NCBI RefSeq assembly: GCF_004295125.1
Contig: NZ_CP036170.1
Coordinates: forward strand, 2,482,501 to 2,546,500
From: [Clostridium] scindens ATCC 35704
GTDB taxonomy: Bacteria > Bacillota > Clostridia > Lachnospirales > Lachnospiraceae
Direction of reading: 5' to 3'
Length of the DNA stretch: 64,000 nucleotides
Part shown: positions 44,223 through 52,098 of the stretch, piece by piece
Numbering within the stretch: the stretch's first letter is position 1
Layout of the letters: the number at the start of each line of letters is the position of its first letter
Made by a program: the position numbers and the translations under genes
The notes under the pieces: generated by a model
Seen by the model: the letters and a program-made list of their open reading frames with translations, nothing else
Databases searched by the model: none
Told to the model about the DNA's origin: nothing

Positions 44223-45786
44223 GGCAAAGGACTCCGTATATAGTCAGGAGATGGCAGACTATGCGGTGGCTTTTATTGAGTGCCTCTGCCATACCAAAGG
44301 TACCTGGGCGGGAAAGCCCTTCGAACTGATCGACTGGCAGGAACAGATCATCCGGGATCTTTTTGGAACGCTGAAACCCAATGGGTACCGGCAATTCAAT
44401 ACGGCCTACATTGAGATCCCGAAGAAACAGGGAAAATCGGAACTGGCGGCGGCTGTGGCTCTGCTGTTGTGCTGTGGGGACGGGGAGGAACGGGCCGAGG
44501 TATATGGCTGTGCCGCCGACCGGCAGCAGGCGTCCATTGTCTTTGAGGTTGCGGCCGATATGGTGCGGATGTGTCCGGCTCTTTCCAAACGGGTAAAGAT
44601 CCTGGCATCACAGAAACGGATCATCTACCAGCCGACCAATTCCTTTTACCAGGTGCTGTCAGCGGAGGCGTATTCCAAGCATGGGTTTAATATCCACGGT
44701 GTGGTCTTTGATGAGCTGCATACCCAGCCGAACCGGAAACTTTTTGATGTTATGACAAAGGGCTCCGGGGATGCCAGGATGCAGCCCTTGTATTTTCTGA
44801 TCACGACAGCGGGAACGGATACCAACTCGATCTGTTATGAGACACACCAGAAAGCGAAAGACATCCTGGAAGGCCGAAAGATTGACCCGACCTTTTATCC
44901 TGTGATCTATGGGGCGGAAGAATCCGATGACTGGACAGACCCGAAGGTGTGGAAGAAGGCAAATCCATCATTGGATATTACAGTTGGCATCGACAAGGTG
45001 AAGGCTGCCTGCGAATCGGCCAAGCAGAACCCAGGGGAAGAAAATTCCTTCCGGCAGCTTCGTCTGAACCAGTGGGTAAAACAGGCGGTACGCTGGATGC
45101 CGATGGAGAAGTGGGATGCCTGTGCATTTCCCGTTTCTGAGGATGACCTGGAAGGCCGGATTTGTTATGGCGGTCTGGATCTTTCTTCCACCACGGATAT
45201 CACTGCGTTTGTGCTGGTGTTCCCTCCGGAGGATGAAGATGACAAATACTGTGTTCTTCCCTATTTCTGGGTGCCGGAGGAAACGCTGGAGCTGCGTGTG
45301 CGCAGAGACCATGTTCCATATGATGTATGGGAGCGGCAGGGATACCTGCAGACTACGGAAGGAAATGTGGTGCATTACGGATATATTGAGAAGTTCATTG
45401 AAAGTCTGGAGGAACGGTTTAATATCCGTGAGATTGCCTTTGACCGCTGGGGAGCCGTGCAGATGGTGCAGAACCTGGAGGGCATGGGCTTTACAGTTGT
45501 CCCCTTCGGGCAGGGCTTTAAGGATATGTCCCCTCCTACCAAAGAACTGATGAAGCTGACGCTGGAGCAGCGGATCGCTCATGGCGGGCATCCTGTGCTG
45601 CGGTGGATGATGGATAACATCTATATCCGCACAGACCCGGCAGGAAATATTAAAGCGGATAAGGAAAAATCTACAGAGAAGATTGACGGAGCTGTTGCCA
45701 CCATTATGGCTTTGGACCGTGCGATCCGCTGTGGAAATGATAAAAGTGCTTCGGTGTATGACAGCCGGGGCCTTTTGTTTCTCTAA
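44179..45786 (+). CDS. Phage terminase large subunit
   Basis: ATG 44179 lies eight to nine bases after AAAGGGG; earlier in-frame ATGs lack an RBS. The 535-residue motor-nuclease has the packaging ATPase motifs IPKKQGKSELAAAVALLL (K86) and VVFDELHTQ (D178, E179), and an RNase-H-like nuclease with CYGGLDLSSTTDITAFVL and IAFDRWGAVQM. It packages DNA into HK97-type heads. Confidence 0.95.
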   Translation: MAIRKLKKYKPTKFKAKDSVYSQEMADYAVAFIECLCHTKGTWAGKPFELIDWQEQIIRDLFGTLKPNGYRQFNTAYIEIPKKQGKSELAAAVALLLCCGDGEERAEVYGCAADRQQASIVFEVAADMVRMCPALSKRVKILASQKRIIYQPTNSFYQVLSAEAYSKHGFNIHGVVFDELHTQPNRKLFDVMTKGSGDARMQPLYFLITTAGTDTNSICYETHQKAKDILEGRKIDPTFYPVIYGAEESDDWTDPKVWKKANPSLDITVGIDKVKAACESAKQNPGEENSFRQLRLNQWVKQAVRWMPMEKWDACAFPVSEDDLEGRICYGGLDLSSTTDITAFVLVFPPEDEDDKYCVLPYFWVPEETLELRVRRDHVPYDVWERQGYLQTTEGNVVHYGYIEKFIESLEERFNIREIAFDRWGAVQMVQNLEGMGFTVVPFGQGFKDMSPPTKELMKLTLEQRIAHGGHPVLRWMMDNIYIRTDPAGNIKADKEKSTEKIDGAVATIMALDRAIRCGNDKSASVYDSRGLLFL

Positions 45787-45888
45787 GGGTTGTTGCTATT
45801 TACCGGTCTGTACCCGGTATCTTTGGTGGTATCTGGTATGGCTATTTTGCAGGAAATCCTTTATCCTTGCCGGTAAAGGAGGTGGCAC

Positions 45889-46185
45889 ATGGACAGTGAA
45901 GATTTTAAGGCAATGCTTGTGACAGAACGGATGCAGATGCACTACGGGGAATTCCGAAAGGAAAATCCGGCAGAACCGGCAAAGATCCATCGGGAAGATC
46001 AGATCGAATGGGCATTTGAGCGTGTCGTAGAAAAGTTAGATACTAAGAGCCAGAAAATCTTAAGGGACTATATCAATGCAATCAGTGCAGACCTGTCGGA
46101 AGAAAATGAGTTATTCTATCGGGCGGGAGTCTGGGATGGCGTCAACTTGGATCGTCTGGTAAAAGAAATGAAGGAAAGCAAATAA
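45889..46185 (+). CDS. Hypothetical protein between terminase and portal
   Basis: The 98-residue protein follows AAAGGAGG. It is helical and charged (EWAFERVVEKLDTKSQKILRDYINAISADLSEENELFYRAG). It has no recognised domain. Small DUF-type proteins often fill this place in siphovirus packaging modules. A terminator-like hairpin follows it. Confidence 0.6.
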   Translation: MDSEDFKAMLVTERMQMHYGEFRKENPAEPAKIHREDQIEWAFERVVEKLDTKSQKILRDYINAISADLSEENELFYRAGVWDGVNLDRLVKEMKESK

Positions 46186-46207
46186 ACAGAACAAGCAGTA
46201 CAAGGAG

Positions 46208-46237
46208 AACACCCGTCAGAAATGGCAGGTGTTTTTC
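46208..46237 (+). terminator. Terminator-like hairpin before the portal gene
   Basis: AACACC and GGTGTT pair around an imperfect inner stem, followed by TTTTTC. It lies inside the late operon between the 98-residue gene and the portal, so it would act only partly or be read through. Confidence 0.55.
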
Positions 46238-46271
46238 TTATGCTCTTTTTGAGATTGGATGGTGATTAAAA

Positions 46272-47639
46272 ATGGGATTACTTTCAGGACTTTTTCGTTC
46301 CAGAGATAAACCGCAGAACCGTACCTCCGGCAGCGCCTACAGCTTTTTCTTCGGGGGAAGTTCGGCAGGCAAGCGGGTCAATGAACGATCTGCCATGCAG
46401 ATGACGGCCGTCTATGCCTGTGTGCGTATCCTCTCAGAGGCCATCGCCGGTCTGCCACTTCATCTGTACCGGTATAAGGAGGATGGAGGTAAGGAAAAGG
46501 CTCTGGATCATTCGCTATACAGGCTGCTCCATGATGAACCGAATCCGGAAATGAGTTCTTTCGTATTCCGGGAGACGCTGATGACGCATCTGCTCCTGTG
46601 GGGCAATGCTTATACACAGATCATCCGCAATGGAAAGGGAGAAGTGATTACTCTCTATCCTTTGATGCCGGACCGGATGACAGTGGACCGGGATGGGAAT
46701 GGGCAGTTGTATTACGAGTACACCGTCAGCATGGATGATGCGCCTACAGTAAAAGGAAGCGTTGTCCGTCTGAAGCCTTCCGATGTGCTGCACATCCCAG
46801 GGCTGGGGTTTGACGGTCTGGTGGGATATTCGCCGATTGCTATGGCAAAGAATGCCATTGGCATGGCGATTGCCTGTGAGGAGTACGGGGCGAAATTCTT
46901 CGCTAACGGTGCGGCTCCCGGCGGAGTTTTGGAGCATCCGGGTACCATCAAAGACCCGCAGCGTGTCCGGGAAAGCTGGCAGTCCACCTTTGGCGGCAGC
47001 GGCAATGCCAATAAGATCGCTGTCTTAGAGGAAGGTATGAAATATACGCCCATTGGTATTTCGCCGGAACAGGCGCAGTTTTTGGAAACCAGAAAATTTC
47101 AGATTAATGAGATCGCTCGAATTTTCAGAGTCCCACCTCATATGGTCGGAGACCTTGAAAAGTCGAGCTTTTCTAATATTGAGCAGCAGTCTCTGGAGTT
47201 CGTGAAATACACGCTGGAACCCTGGCTGGTGCGTTGGGAGCAGTCCATTCAGCGGACGCTTTTTTCTGAGGAAGAGAAAAAGAACTACTTTGTGAAGTTC
47301 AATGTAGAGGGGCTGCTCCGGGGCGACTATGCCAGCCGGATGAGCGGATATGCTACCGCAAGGCAGAACGGCTGGATGAGCGCAAATGACATCCGGGAAC
47401 TGGAAAACCTGGACCGGATTCCGAAGGAAGAAGGCGGAGATTTGTATCTGATCAATGGCAATATGCTCCCGCTTGGAAATGCCGGGGCTTTTGCAAACAC
47501 CGAAGTTAGCGATGACGGAAAGGAGGAAGATTCCGATGAAGAAGTTCTGGAAGTGGAAGAACCAGGCGGAGACGGAGACAGCTCCAGCGGAACGGACGCT
47601 GTTCCTGAACGGCACCATCGCCGAGGAAAGCTGGTTTGA
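46272..47639 (+). CDS. HK97-family phage portal protein
   Basis: The 455-residue protein matches HK97-type portals: NERSAMQMTAVYACVRILSEAIAGLPLHLYRY near the N terminus, then GNAYTQIIRNGKGEV, HIPGLGFDGLVGYSPI, and FQINEIARIFRVPPHMVGDLEKSSFSN. It forms the DNA gate of the head. Its acidic 3' end overlaps the protease gene by 104 bases in another frame. Confidence 0.94.
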   Translation: MGLLSGLFRSRDKPQNRTSGSAYSFFFGGSSAGKRVNERSAMQMTAVYACVRILSEAIAGLPLHLYRYKEDGGKEKALDHSLYRLLHDEPNPEMSSFVFRETLMTHLLLWGNAYTQIIRNGKGEVITLYPLMPDRMTVDRDGNGQLYYEYTVSMDDAPTVKGSVVRLKPSDVLHIPGLGFDGLVGYSPIAMAKNAIGMAIACEEYGAKFFANGAAPGGVLEHPGTIKDPQRVRESWQSTFGGSGNANKIAVLEEGMKYTPIGISPEQAQFLETRKFQINEIARIFRVPPHMVGDLEKSSFSNIEQQSLEFVKYTLEPWLVRWEQSIQRTLFSEEEKKNYFVKFNVEGLLRGDYASRMSGYATARQNGWMSANDIRELENLDRIPKEEGGDLYLINGNMLPLGNAGAFANTEVSDDGKEEDSDEEVLEVEEPGGDGDSSSGTDAVPERHHRRGKLV

Positions 47640-48276
47640 CGATGACGTTACGCCGCAACTTTTTAAAGAGGAACTGATGGGCGGAAGCGGAGACATCACG
47701 GTCTGGATCAACAGTCCCGGCGGCGACTGCGTAGCGGCTGCCCAGATCTACAACATGCTGATGGATTATCCGCACAACGTGACTGTGAAGATCGATGGTA
47801 TCGCAGCCAGTGCCGCCTCGGTCATTGCGATGGCTGGCACAAAGGTGCTGGTATCGCCGGTGTCCATGATGATGATCCACAATCCCATGACCGTGGCCAT
47901 GGGTGATACCGCAGAGATGCAGAAAGCCATCGATATGCTTGGCAGCGTGAAGGATTCCATCATCAACGCCTATGAAATCAAGACCGGGCTGTCCCGCGCC
48001 AAGCTGTCCCATCTGATGGACGCTGAGACCTGGATGGATGCGAACAAGGCGGTGGAGCTTGGCTTTGCTGATGAAATTCTCAAACGCTCCGATGTACTGG
48101 AGGACATGGAGCCACCTGTGGTGTCCATGCTGTATTCCAAAGCGGCTGTGGTCAATTCTCTTATGGATAAGATTGCAGCCAAGTGCAGGACCAATCCTAA
48201 AAAAATTGAAGATTCCAAACCCAAGGGCCGCTCCGTAGACAGTCTCTACGAGCGGCTCAATCTTTTGAAAAATTAA
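47536..48276 (+). CDS. ClpP-type phage head maturation protease
   Basis: ATG 47536 follows AAAGGAGG. The 246-residue protein has the ClpP fold: ITVWINSPGGDCVAAAQIYNML, the nucleophile S92 in DGIAASAASVIAMAG, H115 in MMMIHNP, and a downstream MDAETWMDANKAVELGFAD segment. It would trim the N-terminal scaffolding domain of the capsid protein encoded next. Confidence 0.93.
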   Translation: MKKFWKWKNQAETETAPAERTLFLNGTIAEESWFDDDVTPQLFKEELMGGSGDITVWINSPGGDCVAAAQIYNMLMDYPHNVTVKIDGIAASAASVIAMAGTKVLVSPVSMMMIHNPMTVAMGDTAEMQKAIDMLGSVKDSIINAYEIKTGLSRAKLSHLMDAETWMDANKAVELGFADEILKRSDVLEDMEPPVVSMLYSKAAVVNSLMDKIAAKCRTNPKKIEDSKPKGRSVDSLYERLNLLKN

Positions 48277-48290
48277 AGGAGGACACCACT

Positions 48291-49505
48291 ATGACTATTC
48301 TTGAACTGCGCGAGAAGCGCGCCAAAGCCTGGGAAGCTGCAAAGGCATTTTTAGATTCCCATAGAAACGATAAAGGCATCCTGTCTGCCGAGGATGATGC
48401 CGCCTACACCCGCATGGAGCAGGAGATTACCGACCTGGGTAAGGAGATTGCCCGCCTGGAACGCCAGGAGGCACTGGATGCAGAACTGAACCGTCCGGTG
48501 AACAAGCCCTTGACAGGTAAGCCTATGAATGGCAAGGAGGAGGCTAAAACTGGCCGTGCGGCGGATGAGTACCGCCAAAACTTCTGGAACATGATGCGTT
48601 CCAAAGCACCGATGCCTTCTGTGGTGAATGCGCTGCAGATCGGGACGGATTCCGAGGGAGGTTATCTGGTACCGGATGAATATGAGCGTACTCTGGTTGA
48701 GGCACTGGAGGAAGAAAACATCTTCCGCCAGCTTGCCAATGTGATCCAGACCTCCAGCGGCGACCGTAAGATCCCGGTGGTAGCATCCAAGGGAACTGCC
48801 TCCTGGATCGATGAAGAAGGAGCCTACACGGAAAGCGATGACTCCTTTGCGCAGGTATCCATTGGAGCCTACAAGCTGGGGACGATGATCAAGGTTTCCG
48901 AGGAACTGTTAAATGACAGTGTATTTGACCTGGAGTCCTATATTGCCAGGGAGTTTGCGAGAAGGATCGGAACCAAAGAGGAGGAAGCCTTCTTTACCGG
49001 AGATGGTACCGGAAAGCCTCTGGGAATCCTTGCTGCCTCTGGCGGTGCGGAAACCGGTGTGACGGCTGCATCCGCCACTGCGGTGACAGCAGATGAACTG
49101 ATGGATCTGTTCTATTCTCTGAAATCTCCGTACCGTAAAAATGCGGTGTGGATTTTAAATGATTCCACCATCAAAGCCATCCGTAAGCTGAAGGATAATA
49201 ATGGGCAGTACCTGTAGCAGCCGTCCCTGGTAGCCGGTACGCCGGACACGATCCTTGGCCGGCCGGTAAAAACCTCTGCTTATATGCCTGCCATCGCGGC
49301 CGGGGCGAAGACCATCGCTTTTGGTGATTTCTCTTATTACTGGATCGCAGACCGCCAGGGGCGTTCCTTTAAACGCCTGAACGAGCTGTATGCGGCAAAC
49401 GGTCAGGTAGGTTTCCTTGGCTCTCAGAGAGTGGATGGAAAGCTGATCCTTTCTGAGGCCGTGAAGGTACTGACCCAGAAAGCAGGAACGAGTCAGAGCG
49501 CCTGA
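48291..49505 (+). pseudogene. Major capsid protein, HK97 fold, interrupted by an in-frame amber codon
   Basis: AAAGGAGG precedes ATG 48291. The frame encodes a coiled N-terminal delta domain (residues about 1-95), then the HK97 shell fold (GSEGGYLVPDEYERTLVEALEEENIFRQLANV; GSWIDEEG-type P-domain start). At 49215-49217 TAG follows NGQYL. After it the same frame continues QPSLVAGTPDTILGRPV to TGA 49505, which is the normal capsid C-terminal half. Relatives usually have Trp here (YLWQPSL), so TGG to TAG is the likely change. Read through, the protein has ~404 residues; stopped, 308. Confidence 0.88.
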
Positions 49506-49574
49506 TGATATGGCAAAGTGCAGGAGGGTGTGATATTCTGTCATGCCCTTCTTCCAATATGGGAGGTGAGGATG

Positions 49575-49850
49575 ATGGTGGTAACGCTGGAAGAGATGAA
49601 ACAGTATCTTCGGGTTGATTATGAAGATGATGACCAGTTGATTACGGGTTTTATAGCATCTGCCGAGCAGCTGTGTCGGGATGTCCTCCGGGCCGATGAA
49701 ACAGCGGATTTGAAAAAGGATGAGACCGTAAAAATTGCCGTCATGTATGCAGCCGCATATTTCTATGAACACCGGGAGGAAGCGGACCATCATGATTTGG
49801 CTCTGACAATCCGCTCCCTCCTGTTTGGCTCAAGGAAGGAGGCTTTCTGA
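49575..49850 (+). CDS. Phage head-tail connector protein (gp6-like)
   Basis: The 91-residue helical protein (VTLEEMKQYLRVDYEDDDQLITGFIASAEQLC, then VKIAVMYAAAYFYEHREEAD) is a typical gp6-like connector by pattern and position after the capsid. GGGAGGTGAG precedes the start; ATG 49575 is preferred to the adjacent 49572. It would form the ring under the portal. Confidence 0.85.
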   Translation: MVVTLEEMKQYLRVDYEDDDQLITGFIASAEQLCRDVLRADETADLKKDETVKIAVMYAAAYFYEHREEADHHDLALTIRSLLFGSRKEAF

Positions 49851-50182
49851 TGAAAATCGAACTACTGAATGTCAGGATTTTCATTTCAAAGAGTACGGTG
49901 GTCACCGATGCCATCGGAAACCGCCGGAATGAATGGCAGCCTTTCTATACCTGCTATGCGACCGTAAGCGGCGAGACCGGGAAAGAACAGACCGATGCAG
50001 GGCTGGTGGTGGATGACTCCAGCGTTGATTTAACGATCCGCTGGTGCAAAAAGTCAGCTGAAATAGACAGTACCCATTTCCGGGTGGAGTTCAATGGAGA
50101 ACTTTATAATATTGCCGCCGTGGATCACATGAATTACAGGCGCAAAAGCATCAAGCTGTCCTGTGAGAAGGTGAGGCGGTAG
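49850..50182 (+). CDS. Phage head-tail adaptor / head closure protein
   Basis: The 110-residue protein (KSTVVTDAIGNRRNEWQPFYTCYATVSGETGKE, then FRVEFNGELYNIAAVDHMNYRRKSIKLSCEKV) fits the SPP1 gp16-like head closure family. It overlaps the connector gene by one base. Position and pattern agree. Confidence 0.85.
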   Translation: MKIELLNVRIFISKSTVVTDAIGNRRNEWQPFYTCYATVSGETGKEQTDAGLVVDDSSVDLTIRWCKKSAEIDSTHFRVEFNGELYNIAAVDHMNYRRKSIKLSCEKVRR

Positions 50183-50183
50183 G

Positions 50184-50567
50184 ATGGGGAAGAAAATTTC
50201 TATCAGCCAGCTTTCTGCGGCAGTGATGGAGGAATTGGAAGAATATGCAGATCTGGCCGCAGAAGATATGAAATCGGCGGTAAAGAAAGCGGCGGCAACA
50301 GTCCGGAAGGATATTGAAGCCAGCGCTCCAAGGAATACCGGGGACTATGCTAAAAGTTGGACCGTGAAAACTACAAAGGAAAGTTCCAATGCCCTACAGG
50401 TAACCGTGCATTCACGGAACCGGTATCAGCTTGCTCATCTGTTGGAGTATGGTCATGCGAAGCGCGGCGGAGGCCGGGTTGCAGCAAGGCCCCATATCGT
50501 TGCTGCGGAAGATGCTGGAATTGAACAGCTGGAGCGTGAGATTGAGAGGAGCCTGACGAATGGATGA
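50184..50567 (+). CDS. HK97 gp10-like tail-connector protein
   Basis: The 127-residue protein has the HK97-gp10 pattern: VRKDIEASAPRNTGDYAKSWTVKT and LAHLLEYGHAKRGGGRVAARPHI. It starts one base after the previous stop with GTGAGG upstream and overlaps the next gene by eight bases. Confidence 0.88.
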   Translation: MGKKISISQLSAAVMEELEEYADLAAEDMKSAVKKAAATVRKDIEASAPRNTGDYAKSWTVKTTKESSNALQVTVHSRNRYQLAHLLEYGHAKRGGGRVAARPHIVAAEDAGIEQLEREIERSLTNG

Positions 50568-50877
50568 TTTGATAAGACTTTTAGAGGAAATGGGCATCCC
50601 TTTTGCTTATGACCATTTTGCGGAAGGGGAATCCCCTGATCCTCCGTTCATTTGCTACCTTCTGCCCCAGAGTGATAACTTTTCCGCAGATGGGAAGGTT
50701 TATCTGAAGGTCAGCAGTGTGAATATCGAACTGTACACAGACTGCAAAGATTTGTCTGTCGAGCAGAAGCTGGAAGCCGTGCTGGATACGCACGGTATTT
50801 TTTATGACAAAACAAAGGTCTGGATCGAGAGTGAAAAACTCTATGAAGTCCTCTACTCATTTGAAATGGAGGTATGA
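50560..50877 (+). CDS. Tail terminator / minor tail protein
   Basis: The 105-residue protein (GIPFAYDHFAEGESPDPPFICYLLPQSDNF, then KVSSVNIELYTDCKDLSVEQKLE) lies where siphoviruses encode the tail terminator and has that family's beta-rich pattern. The call rests on gene order and this motif. Confidence 0.75.
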   Translation: MDDLIRLLEEMGIPFAYDHFAEGESPDPPFICYLLPQSDNFSADGKVYLKVSSVNIELYTDCKDLSVEQKLEAVLDTHGIFYDKTKVWIESEKLYEVLYSFEMEV

Positions 50878-50882
50878 TTTTC

Positions 50883-51491
50883 ATGGGAAACAAGGTTAAG
50901 TATAATTTGAAAAATGTCCATGCTGCGAAACTGACCGAGACGGATTCCGATGGTACGACTACCTTTTCGTATGCGGAGCCAAAGGCAATTCCTGGTGCAG
51001 TGAGTATCAGCTTGGATGCGGAGGGTGAAACCAGCCCGTTCTATGCGGACGGAATCGTTTACTTCCGTAGTGTGACCAACAACGGTTACAGCGGCGATTT
51101 GGAGATTGCCCTGATCCCGGAGTGGTTCCGGACGGAGATCCTGCAGGAAAAACTGGATGCAAAAGGCGTGCTGGTAGAAAACAGTGGTGTCGGTGAGAGC
51201 GTGAAATTTGCCCTGCTCTTTGAATTTGACGGGGATGTGAATGCCATCCGTCATGTGCTGTATAACTGCTCTGCCTCCCGCCCGTCCATCGAATCGGAGA
51301 CGAAGGAAGATACGATTGAACCGGGAACGGAGACTTTGTCGATTACGGCTGATCCACGTTCCGATGGGCTGGTCAAGGCGCGTACTGGTGACACTACAGA
51401 CTCCGGTACTTATACGAATTGGTATAAAGCAGTGTACACACCAACTGAAGAAGAACCAGAAGAAACAAGTGGAGAGGATGAAAGCGTATGA
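50883..51491 (+). CDS. Major tail tube protein
   Basis: ATG 50883 is nine bases after GGAGGT; ATG 50874 would abut it. The 202-residue protein (GNKVKYNLKNVHAAKLTETD, then ITADPRSDGLVKARTGDTTD) matches phi13-type major tail proteins in pattern and position, and ends with an acidic tail (EEEPEETSGEDES). It polymerises into the tail tube. Confidence 0.88.
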   Translation: MGNKVKYNLKNVHAAKLTETDSDGTTTFSYAEPKAIPGAVSISLDAEGETSPFYADGIVYFRSVTNNGYSGDLEIALIPEWFRTEILQEKLDAKGVLVENSGVGESVKFALLFEFDGDVNAIRHVLYNCSASRPSIESETKEDTIEPGTETLSITADPRSDGLVKARTGDTTDSGTYTNWYKAVYTPTEEEPEETSGEDESV

Positions 51492-51862
51492 TTAAGCGTG
51501 AGATAGAAATCAGCGGGAAAAAGGTGCCCTTCCGTTCCTCTGCCACGATCCCCCGCTTGTACCGGGCAAAGTTCAAACGGGATATTTTCAAGGATCTGTC
51601 CAAGCTGGAAAAATCCTACAAGGGTAAGACGGAAAATGGTGAGGAATTGCAGATTGAGGATCTGGAGATTTTTGAGAACGTGGCCTATGTGATGGCCTAT
51701 CATGCCGATAACAGCATTCCGGCAAAGATTGAGGACTGGCTGGATCAGTTTGATATGTTCTCCATTTATGAGGTACTGCCACAGATTTTGGAACTGTGGG
51801 GTGAGAACCTTGTGACGGATGTGACGTCAAAAAAAAGATTGGCAGAAGTGAGCGGGAAATGA
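51488..51862 (+). CDS. Tail assembly chaperone (gpG-like)
   Basis: The 124-residue protein overlaps the tail tube stop (ATGA). Its helical sequence (PRLYRAKFKRDIFKDLSKLEKSY, then FENVAYVMAYHADNSIPAKIEDWLDQFDM) is that of a Gram-positive tail chaperone. A slippery A-run near the end allows a -1 shift into a downstream frame that ends at 52023, giving the longer gpGT form. The protein coats the tape measure before tube assembly. Confidence 0.85.
   Translation: MIKREIEISGKKVPFRSSATIPRLYRAKFKRDIFKDLSKLEKSYKGKTENGEELQIEDLEIFENVAYVMAYHADNSIPAKIEDWLDQFDMFSIYEVLPQILELWGENLVTDVTSKKRLAEVSGK
51829..51837 (+). promoter_or_regulatory. Programmed -1 frameshift site of the tail chaperones
   Basis: Eight A followed by G sit as A-AAA-AAA in the zero frame, a classic -1 slippery heptamer, 23 bases before the zero-frame stop. 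A -1 shift here joins the upstream chaperone to the frame ending at 52023. Such shifts are conserved in long-tailed phages. Confidence 0.8.
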
Positions 51863-52023
51863 CCACGCCGCTGTTCCTTCTGCGGAGCGTGGAACTGGGG
51901 ATTTCCATCCGGGATCTGGATCTGCTCACGATTGGGCTGGTTCTGGATATGTGGACGGAAAAATCCAATGACGGCGTGAAATATAGGAGAGTGGCAACCC
52001 AGGAGGACTTCGATAAGTTTTAG
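51859..52023 (+). CDS. gpT-like extension, expressed by -1 frameshift
   Basis: In the -1 frame the sequence reads IGRSEREMTTPLFLLRSVEL and continues ISIRDLDLLTIGLVLDMWTEKSND to TAG at 52021-52023, a typical gpT C terminus ending QEDFDKF. An ATG exists at 51859 but has no RBS, so expression as a gpGT fusion (51488-52023) is expected. The moron gene begins right after it. Confidence 0.78.
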   Translation: MTTPLFLLRSVELGISIRDLDLLTIGLVLDMWTEKSNDGVKYRRVATQEDFDKF

Positions 52024-52029
52024 AAATTA

Positions 52030-52079
52030 TTGAATGTATGACTTCCAATTGTTATACTCAAGAGAGGAAGTCATACATT
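52030..52079 (+). promoter_or_regulatory. Private promoter of the moron gene inside a 14-bp inverted repeat
   Basis: TTGAAT (52030-52035) and TATACT (52053-52058) are spaced 17 bases. A perfect 14-bp inverted repeat, AATGTATGACTTCC (52033-52046) and GGAAGTCATACATT (52066-52079), brackets the -10. The arms would suit a dimeric repressor, or the transcript leader could form a hairpin. No T-run follows, so it is not a standard terminator. Confidence 0.7.
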
Positions 52080-52098
52080 AATAAAAGGAGTCAGGATT

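Noticed and set aside
37463-49217. The tRNA-like element as a suppressor that reads the capsid amber codon
   Set aside because: No CTA anticodon or stable anticodon stem can be placed in the element. The amber sits where Trp is expected and other genes do not show internal TAG, so recoding is not supported.
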